DNA from: Crenobacter oryzisoli
GTDB lineage: Bacteria > Pseudomonadota > Gammaproteobacteria > Burkholderiales > Chromobacteriaceae
Assembly (NCBI RefSeq): GCF_030385785.1
Contig: NZ_JAUEDK010000019.1
Location: forward strand, 1 to 64,000
Direction: 5' to 3'
Length of the DNA: 64,000 bases
Shown: one piece after another, positions 45,121 through 54,036 of the stretch
How the letters are laid out: every line of letters begins with the position of its first letter
Numbering within the stretch: the first letter of the stretch is position 1
Program-made: the position numbers and the translations under genes
The notes under the pieces: generated by a model
What the model saw: the letters and a program-made list of their open reading frames with translations, nothing else
Database searches by the model: none
Told to the model about the DNA's origin: nothing

Positions 45121-45348
45121 GTGCGCGCCCCCTCCTTAGACACTGAAGCAGTCATTGAACTGGCGCAACGGCACCAAGCCAAGAGTCTCGCCTCGCAACT
45201 GACGCTGGCAGAATTGGCCGCACGATTCCCGGACCGTGTCCTGCTGCTCGATCTGTTGGGTTTCGATTGGGGGACAAGTGCAGTACGAATTGTGGAATGG
45301 ATCGCCATTCCGTGGCGGGGTGTGTCGCGTACGATGCGACAGCATTGA
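45121..45348 (+). CDS. Hypothetical protein, doubtful
   Basis: A frame is open from about 45007 and has a GTG at 45121. It reads TEAVIELAQRHQAKSLASQL and LAARFPDRVLLLDLLGFDWG. Amino-acid composition is protein-like, but there is no ribosome site and I recognise no family. It may be a decayed piece of a longer gene. Between 44868 and 45579 I see nothing else. Confidence 0.25.
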   Translation: MRAPSLDTEAVIELAQRHQAKSLASQLTLAELAARFPDRVLLLDLLGFDWGTSAVRIVEWIAIPWRGVSRTMRQH

Positions 45349-45579
45349 TGACACCAAGGAAGCATACATTGTGCTAAATCCAGACGAAGGCGTTCAGAAC
45401 GTCAACGATTGATCAAACAATAAAGCTCTTCGACAATTTGAAAGAGCACAAAAATCGTGGCAGCAGTGCTCGGCCGAAAGCATCCTTTGCAGACTGTTAT
45501 TTCAACACTAATATTCGAAATAAGTGGTTTTCACTACAGTACGTCCTCACAGTTTTTCCTGACTTTCCCGGAGGAAGTG

Positions 45580-48500
45580 ATGACAGAAGAGCAAGGTATA
45601 GCCGCCTCACCCTCCTCAACTCAAACGACAACCGAAGCGCCTCGCCCTCAGTCAAATCACCCAAAGTTTCTCCCACCGTGGCGTCTACTGCTTCTATGGG
45701 TAAAACGCATTATTGCAATTGCTTCTACATTCTCTACCTTCATTTTCGTTGCATTGATTATTGGCTCAATCCTAAAAGAAACATTCCGACAACATACAAT
45801 AGACCTACAACCTCTCTCAGTGACGAAGGCTTTGGGTGACAATGGTTTTAACTCCGAAGTTATCACACGCCAGCTAAAAGATGAGATTCTAATTGTTCAT
45901 GAGAAAGCCCTGGGAAACATTGAATTTAACACTGAATCCAGATCCATATCTTCCAAAGAACAAGCATGGGATGGCTTACAAATTATTAGCGAGAAAGAAG
46001 TAAAAACCACATTTAAATCTCAAATCATATTGTCAAATGAGGAAGTCAGTATCGACATCCCGAAAGCAGGTATCTCTGTCGCCAGCATAGCAGCAATGAT
46101 CCGCAGCCTTTTTCCGTTTAATTGGAATTGGACACGCAAAGAAATAACTGGAGAATTCACTCAAGCTGGAAGTGAAATTTCTATGCGATTGCGTTTAAAC
46201 GGCGTTGTTATTTTTGTGGCGACAGCAAACGGACCAGATGAGGTGGAAACGCTGATCCGAAAAGCTGCCTACATTGTGGAAGAAAAAACGGAGCCATATA
46301 TCGCTGCAGCTTTTCTCTTAGAGGAGAGTAATGGTGACCTTTTGAAGGCGGATGATGCTGCGGATCGGATCATAGCAATGCTGCCTACCGAAGACGAGAA
46401 CACGAAGCATGCCTATGTATTAAAAGGGGTGATTGCAAGGATGAGGAATAGACCAGACGATGCGGTCTCTTACTTTTCTCGTGCTCCAGACTTGTCCCTG
46501 GCAAGTTATAACCTGGGGAGTCTCCTGAGTGATCAGGGCAAGTACAATGACGCAGTTGCTGCATATCGCAAAGCGATCAGACTTGATCCAGAAAATTCCT
46601 TCGCACACTTCGGCCTAGGCAATGTCTGGAATATATTGGACAAAAAAGAATATGCCATCGGCGAATACCAGGAGGCCATCCGTCTGAAGCCTAAGTCCAT
46701 CCTGCCACACAACAACTTAGGCGTCATCTGGGACGAGCTGGGCAAGGACCAAGAGGCCATCGCCGAATACCAGACGGCTACCCGCCTGGATCCTAAGTAC
46801 GCCGCTCCGCACAACAACCTGGGGAATGTCTTGATCAAACTGGGCAAGGTCCAAGAGGCCATCGCCGAATACCAGACGGCTATCCGCCTGGATCCGAAGC
46901 TCACCGATCCGCACCGCAACCTGGGGTGCGCCTGGGCCAAACAGGGCAAAGACCAAGAGGCGATCGCAGAGTATCAGGCAGCCATCCGCCTGGAGCCAAA
47001 GAATGCCGACATACACATCCTGTTGGGCAGTGTCTGGGCCAAACAGGGCAAGGACCAAGAGGCCATCGCCGAATTCCAGACGGCTAGCCACCTAGACCCG
47101 AAGAGTCCATGGCCGTACTACAACCAGGGGGTCGTCTGGGCCAAACTGGGCAAGGAACAAGAGGCGATCGCCGAATACCAGGCAGCCATCCGCCTGGAAC
47201 CGAAAAATGCCCTTCCGCACAACAATCTGGGGCTCGTCTGGGCCAAACTGGGCAAGGAGGAGGCTGCGATCGCCGAGTATCAGGTGGCCATCCGCCTGGA
47301 TCCGAAGTTCGCCGCTTCGCACAACAACCTGGGGCTCGTCTGGGACAAGCTGGGCAAAGAGGAGGCTGCGATCGCCGAATTCAAGGCGGCCATTCGCCTG
47401 GAACCGAAAAATGCCCTTCCGCACAACAATCTGGGGCTCGTCTGGGCCAAACTGGGCAAGGAGGAGGCTGCGATCGCCGAGTATCAGGTGGCCATCCGCC
47501 TGGATCCGAAGTACGCCGCTCCGCACAACAACCTGGGGGTTGACTGGAACAAGCTGGGCAAGGAGGAGGCTGCGGTCGCCGAGTATCAGGCAGCCATCCG
47601 CCTGGAACCGAAAGATGCCCTTCCGCACAACAATCTGGGGCTCGTCTGGGCCAAACTGGGCAAGGAGGAGGCTGCGATCGCCGAGTATCAGGCGGCCATC
47701 CGCCTGGATCCGAAGTACGCCGCTCCGCACAACAACCTGGGGCACGTCTGGAGCAAACTGGGCAAGGTGGAGGCTGCGGTCGCCGAGTATCAGGCAGCCA
47801 TCCGCCTGGAACCGAAAGATGCCATTCCGCACAACATTCTGGGGCTCGTCTGGGACAAGCTGGGCAAGGAGGAGGCTGCGATCGCCGAGTATCAGGTGGC
47901 CATCCGCCTGGATCCGAAGTACGCCGCTCCGCACAACAACCTGGGGGTTGACTGGAACAAGCTGGGCAAGGAGGAGGCTACGGTCGCCGAGTATCAGGCA
48001 GCCATCCGTCTGGATCCGAAAGATGCCATTCCGCACAACAATCTGGGGCTCGTCTGGGCCAAACTGGGCAAGGAGGAGGCTGCGATCGCCGAGTATCAGG
48101 CGGCCATCCGCCTGGATCCGAAGTACGCCGCTCCGCACTACAGCCTGGGGCTCGTCTGGGACAAACAGGGCAAGGACCAAGAGGCGATCAGCGAGTATCA
48201 GGCAGCCATCCGCCTGAACCCCAAGTTCGCCATGCCACACTTCGACCTGGGGCTCGACTGGTACAGACAGGGCAAGGAGGAGGCTGCGATCGCCGAGTAT
48301 CAGGCGGCCATCCGCCTGGACCCGAAGTTCGCCGCTCCGCACTTCGGCCTGGGAAGAATCTGGGGCAAACAGGGCAAGGACCAAGAAGCGATCGCCGAAT
48401 ATAAAGCAGCCATCCGTCTGGATCCGAATGATGCCCTTCCGCACAACAACCTGGGCATCATCTGGGCCAAACTGGGCAAGGAGGAGGCTGCGATCGCTGA

Positions 48501-48948
48501 ATATCAAGCGGCCATCCGCCTGGAGCCGAAGGAAGCCGTTCCACACAACAACCTGGGGCACGTCTTGGCCAAACTGGGCAAGGATCAAGAGGCGATCGCC
48601 GAATATAAAGCAGCCATCCGTCTGGATCCGAATTTCGAAAGCCCCCACTACAACCTAGGCAACCTCTGGCGCAAAAAGGGTAAAGGGGAGGATGCGATCG
48701 CTGAATACAAAGAGGCTATCCGGATTAAACTAGCATTTGCTGACTCGTACTACAGCCTTGGCTTTGTTTTGCTTCAACTCGCCAGCGCCGAGATCTCTTT
48801 ACCCGAAAAGTATTCCGACCTACGTGATGCTTGCGAAATGTTAAAACGTTGGGCAAAACTTAACCTGACTGGAGCTTCGAATGCTAAGTTCATTCATGAG
48901 ATCGAAAGCCAAGGACAGGGACTAAGCTGCTCACACTATGCGGGGTAA
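45580..48948 (+). CDS. Membrane-anchored giant TPR protein
   Basis: The 1122-residue product starts at ATG 45580, with GGAGGAAG upstream; a longer frame from 45457 has no ribosome site. Order: a Ser/Thr/Pro-rich tail (1-30), one transmembrane helix (about 36-62, IIAIASTFSTFIFVALIIGS), a globular domain of about 230 residues (IDLQPLSVTKALGDNGFNSE, VSIDIPKAGISVASIAAMIR), then about 22 TPRs of 34 residues from 46501 (consensus PHNNLGLVWAKLGKEEAAIA), and a degenerate C-terminal repeat. From memory the N-terminal domain recurs in uncharacterised TPR proteins of alpha- and betaproteobacteria. TPRs bind proteins. The N-terminal third is AT-rich, a sign of transfer. It lies directly left of the prophage portal gene. 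Confidence 0.85.
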   Translation: MTEEQGIAASPSSTQTTTEAPRPQSNHPKFLPPWRLLLLWVKRIIAIASTFSTFIFVALIIGSILKETFRQHTIDLQPLSVTKALGDNGFNSEVITRQLKDEILIVHEKALGNIEFNTESRSISSKEQAWDGLQIISEKEVKTTFKSQIILSNEEVSIDIPKAGISVASIAAMIRSLFPFNWNWTRKEITGEFTQAGSEISMRLRLNGVVIFVATANGPDEVETLIRKAAYIVEEKTEPYIAAAFLLEESNGDLLKADDAADRIIAMLPTEDENTKHAYVLKGVIARMRNRPDDAVSYFSRAPDLSLASYNLGSLLSDQGKYNDAVAAYRKAIRLDPENSFAHFGLGNVWNILDKKEYAIGEYQEAIRLKPKSILPHNNLGVIWDELGKDQEAIAEYQTATRLDPKYAAPHNNLGNVLIKLGKVQEAIAEYQTAIRLDPKLTDPHRNLGCAWAKQGKDQEAIAEYQAAIRLEPKNADIHILLGSVWAKQGKDQEAIAEFQTASHLDPKSPWPYYNQGVVWAKLGKEQEAIAEYQAAIRLEPKNALPHNNLGLVWAKLGKEEAAIAEYQVAIRLDPKFAASHNNLGLVWDKLGKEEAAIAEFKAAIRLEPKNALPHNNLGLVWAKLGKEEAAIAEYQVAIRLDPKYAAPHNNLGVDWNKLGKEEAAVAEYQAAIRLEPKDALPHNNLGLVWAKLGKEEAAIAEYQAAIRLDPKYAAPHNNLGHVWSKLGKVEAAVAEYQAAIRLEPKDAIPHNILGLVWDKLGKEEAAIAEYQVAIRLDPKYAAPHNNLGVDWNKLGKEEATVAEYQAAIRLDPKDAIPHNNLGLVWAKLGKEEAAIAEYQAAIRLDPKYAAPHYSLGLVWDKQGKDQEAISEYQAAIRLNPKFAMPHFDLGLDWYRQGKEEAAIAEYQAAIRLDPKFAAPHFGLGRIWGKQGKDQEAIAEYKAAIRLDPNDALPHNNLGIIWAKLGKEEAAIAEYQAAIRLEPKEAVPHNNLGHVLAKLGKDQEAIAEYKAAIRLDPNFESPHYNLGNLWRKKGKGEDAIAEYKEAIRIKLAFADSYYSLGFVLLQLASAEISLPEKYSDLRDACEMLKRWAKLNLTGASNAKFIHEIESQGQGLSCSHYAG
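46501..48846 (+). repeat. 102-bp tandem repeats encoding TPRs
   Basis: Twenty-two to twenty-three consecutive 102-bp units. Units 8 to 16 (about 47215-48130) are nearly identical in DNA and alternate between two types, giving a 204-bp super-repeat (LVWAKLGKEEAAIAEYQ then VDWNKLGKEEAAVAEYQ). Outer units are more diverged. The pattern indicates recent expansion by unequal exchange in the middle of the array. Confidence 0.92.
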
Positions 48949-49131
48949 CAGTGCGATACGGTCCCTCTCATTTTCGGAAGGCGATCTGAATGGGAAGTGA
49001 AGACAGTGTAAATCTCACCTGCCTATCATTCGAACTGCTTGGATCCGAGAGCAGGCCTAAGGCTTCTGCGGCAACAACTATTTTTCCTCATGATCTGCGC
49101 AACGTCGTCTTTGAAACCGATGAAGAGCAAC

Positions 49132-49157
49132 AAAAAAGCCGCCCACCCGAGCGGCTT
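49132..49157 (-). terminator. Terminator after the portal gene
   Basis: On the minus strand AAGCCGC pairs with GCGGCTT (49136-49142 and 49151-49157) and is followed by TTTTTT. It lies 19 bp past the portal stop, ends the Q-P transcript and marks the left edge of recognisable prophage genes. Confidence 0.8.
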
Positions 49158-49175
49158 CAATCCATCCTCGGCACC

Positions 49176-50219
49176 TCACGGCGCCGGCTGTTCGGTCAAC
49201 GAATACGGCCCAAACCTCACCACCTCCACACCTAACCAGTCATTCAGCTCTTGGAATCGAGCCTGCAGCGGTGCGATCTCGTTTTCGTAGAACACTCGGG
49301 CCGCCTTCTCCGCATCGCCAAATCCTCCAGTGTTGTTGGGGATAATGCCCATTAGCTGGGCCGGCACCCGATGCGCGGCCAAAACATCATCACGGGTCAC
49401 GTTCTTGATGTTGAAGAACTCATCGCGGGCGGCCACCTCACTGATCGGGATGATCTGGATCCCATCCTTCTTGCCGTTCGGCGCGTACATAAACAGGTTG
49501 CGGAAATTGCCTGGCCCTTTGCTATTCCTCAGCGCCTTGCGCATCGCGTCGACGTCATCAGGGTTCTGCGCCGGGTCGGTCATGTAAAGGATGAATCCGG
49601 CGTGGCTGCCGTTCAGGTAATACTTACGCCGGAACAGCGTCGCCGACTCGTTCAGCCAGGCGCTGTTCAACGCGGCCAGATACTCCGGCAGGCCGTACAC
49701 CTCCTGGTTGATGTCGTGCTCGATCAGGTGGAACAGCTCGCCAAGTTCGCGCTCCTGGTTCCAACCTGGCACCCACCAGTAACGCTGCAGATCAGTGCCG
49801 CGGCGAACAAACTTTGCCAATGCCGGAGCCAGCGGCATGCGGCCGCCAAGGCGATTGCGCGGTGCCTCGACGTACATATTGCCGAACACCAGATAGTCCT
49901 GCGCCAGCTGCTGAAATGCCGATCGGCTCAACAGCGGGTGCGGTTGAAACGTCCGGGTCAGCACGTTGCGCTTCACCGCGATCGCGCTATTGTGATGCAC
50001 CGAGGCTCGCCAGCTGCGCGCCAGCCCTTCCCAGCTGATTGGCGGCTCATACCAGCGGCCGGCGTTCTGACACTCCAGGTAATCCATGATCTCGCGCCGG
50101 TCGAGCACTGGCAGCGGCTCCCCAAAGGTAAATGCCTCAATGCCGGCACCGGCTGTCGGGACAATAGCCGGCGACGGATCCATTGCCGTGAAGTGAGGGG
50201 GTTGGCGATGCTCGGCCAT
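49176..50219 (-). CDS. Phage portal protein (P2 gpQ type)
   Basis: The dodecameric portal is the DNA entry channel of the capsid. Conserved segments are VLDRREIMDYLECQNAGRWY, PPISWEGLARSWRASVHHNS, YYLNGSHAGFILYMTDPAQN and RVPAQLMGIIPNNTGGFGDA, all typical of PBSX/P2 portals. Length of 347 residues is normal. Its ATG 50219 overlaps the terminase stop by one base (TGATG), so it is translated after P. The longer frame to 50300 runs inside the terminase gene. Confidence 0.95.
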   Translation of the reverse strand: MAEHRQPPHFTAMDPSPAIVPTAGAGIEAFTFGEPLPVLDRREIMDYLECQNAGRWYEPPISWEGLARSWRASVHHNSAIAVKRNVLTRTFQPHPLLSRSAFQQLAQDYLVFGNMYVEAPRNRLGGRMPLAPALAKFVRRGTDLQRYWWVPGWNQERELGELFHLIEHDINQEVYGLPEYLAALNSAWLNESATLFRRKYYLNGSHAGFILYMTDPAQNPDDVDAMRKALRNSKGPGNFRNLFMYAPNGKKDGIQIIPISEVAARDEFFNIKNVTRDDVLAAHRVPAQLMGIIPNNTGGFGDAEKAARVFYENEIAPLQARFQELNDWLGVEVVRFGPYSLTEQPAP

Positions 50220-51985
50220 CAGTAAATCTCCATGAAACCGGAGTTGGCCGCTGTCGCCCCCTCCAGCGGTTCGTTGAAAAGGGCGTGCATGGTGGCCCAT
50301 GCGATATCGGCGTGGCTGACCTCTTCCGATCGACCCGCCTGATAGGTCACCTGACGCCCGCTCGGCGTCATAGTCTTCTTGATCGCCATGAACGACGCGG
50401 CGATGTCGGTATGACCTGCGTCGTACTCCAGGCGACCGTGGTGCAGCACGTTCAGCGCCTTCAGCACCATCTTGGTTTTCAGCTCCACGTTGTAGCTGAA
50501 CGGCACCGCGTCAGGACGGAAGCGCTGCACCAGCTGGTAAACCGCCGAGCCGATGCCGGTCACGTCCATGCCGATGTAGGTCACGTTGAAGCGGCCGCAG
50601 GTATCCATGATCACCTTGGCCTGGCCCTCGTAGTCAGAGCCATGGAACTGGATCCGCTCCAGAATGCGGAACTTGCCGCCGGGCACGGCTGGCGGGGCCA
50701 GCACCACCAGCGCCGCCTTGTCGCCGCCGTTCGCCGGGTCGTAGCCGAGCCAGACGGGGCGGTCGCCAAATGGCCGGGCGGTGAACGGCTTCCAGTCGCC
50801 CCATACCTCCCAGCTGTCCACCATGGCGCTTTGCATCAGCGAGAAGCCGAACACCGAGTCGCCATCGTCGATGAATTGGCACATGAACAGCTGCGCGAAC
50901 TCTTCGGGGATGTACTCCAGGCGCAGCTGATCCAGGTCGAACAGATCACAACCGCCGGCCAGCGCGTCCAGGATCGTCACGATCTGGCGCCACTGCCCGT
51001 CAGGGCAGTGCAGGCCCGCAGCTAGGGCCTCGTGGCTCACGTCCAGCCGGATATGCTCGGACTTCGGCCGCCCCTTGTTGAAGGCTTCACCGATCCACAC
51101 CGGATAAGCCTCGTGGCTCATCGCAGATGGGGTCGAGAAGTACGTCATCCGGTATTGCTTCTGCGAAGCCATGCCGCTGGCCAGCTTGCGCAGCTCACGA
51201 TAGCGCGGGATCCAGAAATACTCGTCCACATACAGGTTGCCGTGGCGCCCCTGCGCGGTACGGCTGTTGGTGCCGATGAACATCAGTTCGGCCGCGTTCG
51301 GCAGCTTGATCACTTCGCCCTTCAGCTCAACGTCGGCCACCTCCTTGGCGAAATCGACGATGTAGCTGCGGAACTGGAAGGCCTGAGCCTTCGAGGCCGA
51401 CAGGAAAATCTGATTGCGCCCGGTCTTCAGCGCATCGATGAATGCCTCGTGGGCGAAATAGTAGGTCGCGCCGATCTGGCGCGACTTCAGGATATTACGG
51501 ATCCGCTCGACCAGGCCGGCCCGATACCAGTGCTTCTGGTAGCCGAACATCCGATCGAGGAACGCCTCCTCCAGCTTGCGCTGCTGTTCCTCGCTGATCG
51601 CGTTCTTCTCGGGCTGGCGCTTCGGCGCCGCGTTGCGGTTGGCAATCGCCGGATTCAGGTCGACCTCGCGGCCAGTCTTCTGATACTTGTCGACCCGCGC
51701 CATGCGCTCGACCTGCCGACCGAGCGCATCCATTTCCTTGTACTCGGAGTTGCCCTTGTTGGGCATCTGGATCAACTGGATCAGCCGGGCCTCGATCGTG
51801 GAGGCAATGCGCTCGGCGTGGTCCGACTCGTCCCAGGCATCGCGCCGTTTCCAGCTATGTAACGTCGCCGCGTTGAGCCCCAAGTGCTCGGCAATGCGCG
51901 CAATCCGCCAGCCCTGCCAGTACAGAGCTCGGGCGACACGGCGTGGGTCCAAATCGGTCGGGATAGTGGGGGTGGATGCAGTCAT
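50219..51985 (-). CDS. Phage terminase large subunit, ATPase (P2 gpP type)
   Basis: This is the DNA-packaging motor. An N-terminal helix-turn-helix (QGWRIARIAEHLGLNAATLH) is followed by the ATPase domain with the deviant Walker A KSRQIGATYYFAHEA and Walker B NLYVDEYFW, then the nuclease domain with WLGYDPANGGDKAALVVLA and MDVTGIGSAVYQ carrying acidic residues. Length of 588 residues matches gpP. It is divergent from the scaffold gene O, with a late operator between them. Confidence 0.95.
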   Translation of the reverse strand: MTASTPTIPTDLDPRRVARALYWQGWRIARIAEHLGLNAATLHSWKRRDAWDESDHAERIASTIEARLIQLIQMPNKGNSEYKEMDALGRQVERMARVDKYQKTGREVDLNPAIANRNAAPKRQPEKNAISEEQQRKLEEAFLDRMFGYQKHWYRAGLVERIRNILKSRQIGATYYFAHEAFIDALKTGRNQIFLSASKAQAFQFRSYIVDFAKEVADVELKGEVIKLPNAAELMFIGTNSRTAQGRHGNLYVDEYFWIPRYRELRKLASGMASQKQYRMTYFSTPSAMSHEAYPVWIGEAFNKGRPKSEHIRLDVSHEALAAGLHCPDGQWRQIVTILDALAGGCDLFDLDQLRLEYIPEEFAQLFMCQFIDDGDSVFGFSLMQSAMVDSWEVWGDWKPFTARPFGDRPVWLGYDPANGGDKAALVVLAPPAVPGGKFRILERIQFHGSDYEGQAKVIMDTCGRFNVTYIGMDVTGIGSAVYQLVQRFRPDAVPFSYNVELKTKMVLKALNVLHHGRLEYDAGHTDIAASFMAIKKTMTPSGRQVTYQAGRSEEVSHADIAWATMHALFNEPLEGATAANSGFMEIY

Positions 51986-52031
51986 GCCCGCCAGTCTGCC
52001 GTGCCAACATCGCCGCGCCTCACAGTCGAGT

Positions 52032-52052
52032 TTGTGTCGGAAAACGGCACAA
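52032..52052. promoter_or_regulatory. Candidate Ogr-type late operator (P/O)
   Basis: Half sites TTGTGTCG and CGGCACAA surround five bases, forming a 21-bp dyad centred at 52042. The same dyad occurs upstream of gene V at 58079, and both are followed by CAGCCA-CG. P2 late promoters bind Ogr at TGT-N12-ACA-like dyads. The centre is 57 bases before the P start codon and 101 before O. Confidence 0.65.
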
Positions 52053-52142
52053 CAGCCAGCGGTTGAGCGTGTCCCGTCAGGGTTTCAGCATGGGCGACAT
52101 CTCACCTGAGTCGCCCCTGGCAACCCCGCAAAAGGATCCGAA

Positions 52143-52961
52143 ATGGCAGGCAAGTCCAAGCAGTTCTGCATCGCCACCGAAGGCGCCACCACCGACGGCC
52201 GCGTCATCGAACGCACCTGGCTGGAACAGATGGCCACGAACTACGACCCAAAACGCTACGGCGCCCGCGTCAACATGGAACACATCAAGGGCTACACCCC
52301 AGATAGTCCGTTCAAACGCTATGGCGACGTGCTGTCGCTCAGCACCAAGGAAGGCGACGACGGCAAGCTACGCCTGTATGCCGTCATCGACCCGACCGAC
52401 GACCTGATCGTCATGACCAAGGCCCGTCAGAAGGTCTACACCTCGATCGAGGTCAATCCCAAGTTCGCCGATTCCGGCGAAGCCTACCTGGTCGGCCTAG
52501 CAGTCACCGACGACCCGGCCAGCCTCGGCACCGAGATGCTCCAGTTCAGCGCATCGGCGAAGGCCAGCCCGCTGACCAAGCGCAAAACCGACCCGGACAA
52601 CCTGTTCTCCGAAGCCATCGAATTCACCCTGGAACTGGAAGAAGAGAACAGTGCCCAGACGCTGCTGGAAGGCTTTAGCGCCAAGATCAAGAACATGTTC
52701 AGCTCTGCGCGCAAGGCAACAGACGCTGACACCGCCGAGCTGCGCAGCGCCATCGAGGTCATCGCCGAGACCCAGCAACAGCTGCTCCAGCAGTTCGCCA
52801 CCCTGCCCCAAGCCCCCAGCCTCAAGCCCCTGCAAGACAAGCTCGACCAGCTCAGCGCCGACCACGACGAGTTGGTGCAGAAGCTCAGCCGCGAACCGCA
52901 GCGCCAACCGCGCGAACGCACGCCAGGCGGTAGTGCTGGCGAAACCCTGACCGACTGCTAA
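52143..52961 (+). CDS. Capsid scaffolding protein/protease (P2 gpO type)
   Basis: This is an internal scaffold with an N-terminal serine protease that matures capsid proteins. The protease part shows NMEHIKGYTPDSPF with the catalytic His near residue 46 and KVYTSIEVNPKF with the Ser near 100. A Gln-rich coiled coil (TQQQLLQQFATL, LDKLDQLSADHDELVQKLS-like) makes up the C-terminal scaffold. Length of 272 residues is usual. AAAAGGATCC before the ATG supplies the ribosome site. Confidence 0.93.
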   Translation: MAGKSKQFCIATEGATTDGRVIERTWLEQMATNYDPKRYGARVNMEHIKGYTPDSPFKRYGDVLSLSTKEGDDGKLRLYAVIDPTDDLIVMTKARQKVYTSIEVNPKFADSGEAYLVGLAVTDDPASLGTEMLQFSASAKASPLTKRKTDPDNLFSEAIEFTLELEEENSAQTLLEGFSAKIKNMFSSARKATDADTAELRSAIEVIAETQQQLLQQFATLPQAPSLKPLQDKLDQLSADHDELVQKLSREPQRQPRERTPGGSAGETLTDC

Positions 52962-52989
52962 CCCGCCCTTACAGAGAGACTGCCCACCC

Positions 52990-54036
52990 ATGAAAAACGA
53001 TACTCGCCCGCGTTACGAAGCATTCGCCACCCAGGTAGCGAAGCTCAACGGTGTTGCCTCTGCCGCCAACACCTTCACCGTCGAACCATCTGTCCAGCAA
53101 AAGCTGGAAGACCGCATCCAGCTGTCCAGCGCCTTCCTGCAGAAGATCAACATGGTCCCGGTTGATGAGAAGGACGGCGAGAAGGTCGGCCTCGGCGTGC
53201 TCGGCACTTCGGCAGGCCGAACCAAGACCGGCCCGAACAAGAAGCGCTGGCCGCGTAGCCTGGCCGACTTCAGCAAGGGCGGCTACAAGTGCCAGAAGAC
53301 CGACTTCGACACCGCCATCCCGTATGCCCAGCTCGACCTGTGGGCCAAGTTCCCGGACTTCCAGAACCGCCTGACAAACGCCATCGCCACCCAGCAGGCG
53401 TTGGACCGCATCATGATCGGCTGGAATGGCACCAGCATCGCCGAGGACACCGACCGCGACGCCAATCCGCTGCTTCAGGACGTGAACAAGGGTTGGCTGC
53501 AGAAATACCGTGAAGAGTCGCCGGCCCGCGTGATGCACGAGGTCGAGAAGGGCTCCGGCAAGGTGTTGATCGGTCCCGACATCCCCACCGCCAAGGGCTA
53601 CAAAACCCTCGACGCCCTGGTGTTTGATGCCGTCAATGGCCTCATTCACGAAGTGTTCGCCGAAAGCACAGACCTGGTCGTCATCGTGGGCCGCGACCTG
53701 CTGAGCGAGAAGTACTTCCCCAAGATCAACAGGGACCAGCCGGCAAGCGAAGAACTCGCCACCGACATCATCGTGGCGCAGAAAACCATCGGCAATCTGC
53801 CCGCGGTGCGCGTGCCGTTCTTCCCGGCCAACACCATGCTGATCACCAGCCTGTCCAACCTGTCCATCTACTACCAGACTGGCGCCCGCCGTCGCCATCT
53901 GCGCGACGAGCCGGATTACAACTGGATCGCCGACTACCAGTCTTCCAACGAGGACTATGTGGTCGAGGTCTATGAGGCCGGTTGCTTGGTGGAAAACATC
54001 GAGCTGGTGGAGCCGGAAGAGGAGACGAAGGCGTAA
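52990..54036 (+). CDS. Major capsid protein precursor (P2 gpN type)
   Basis: The HK97-fold shell protein. MKNDTRPRYEAFATQVAKLN is the conserved N-terminus removed by gpO, followed by GRTKTGPNKKRWPRSLADFS, YKCQKTDFDTAIPYAQLDLW and WLQKYREESPARVM. Length of 348 residues is normal. Its stop overlaps the gene M start (TAATG). Confidence 0.96.
   Translation: MKNDTRPRYEAFATQVAKLNGVASAANTFTVEPSVQQKLEDRIQLSSAFLQKINMVPVDEKDGEKVGLGVLGTSAGRTKTGPNKKRWPRSLADFSKGGYKCQKTDFDTAIPYAQLDLWAKFPDFQNRLTNAIATQQALDRIMIGWNGTSIAEDTDRDANPLLQDVNKGWLQKYREESPARVMHEVEKGSGKVLIGPDIPTAKGYKTLDALVFDAVNGLIHEVFAESTDLVVIVGRDLLSEKYFPKINRDQPASEELATDIIVAQKTIGNLPAVRVPFFPANTMLITSLSNLSIYYQTGARRRHLRDEPDYNWIADYQSSNEDYVVEVYEAGCLVENIELVEPEEETKA

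Noticed and set aside
47092-48648. A 518-codon open frame on the minus strand within the TPR array
   Set aside because: It is open because the 102-bp repeat has a length divisible by three and each unit lacks stops in that frame. It has no ribosome site, and its repeated sequence is just the complement of the TPR code.
48990-49235. An 81-codon ORF between the TPR gene and the portal gene
   Set aside because: It runs through the portal-gene terminator and into the portal coding region, and it has no ribosome site.
52969-53898. A 309-codon minus-strand frame opposite the capsid gene
   Set aside because: The plus strand is a clear gpN capsid protein in the correct operon position.
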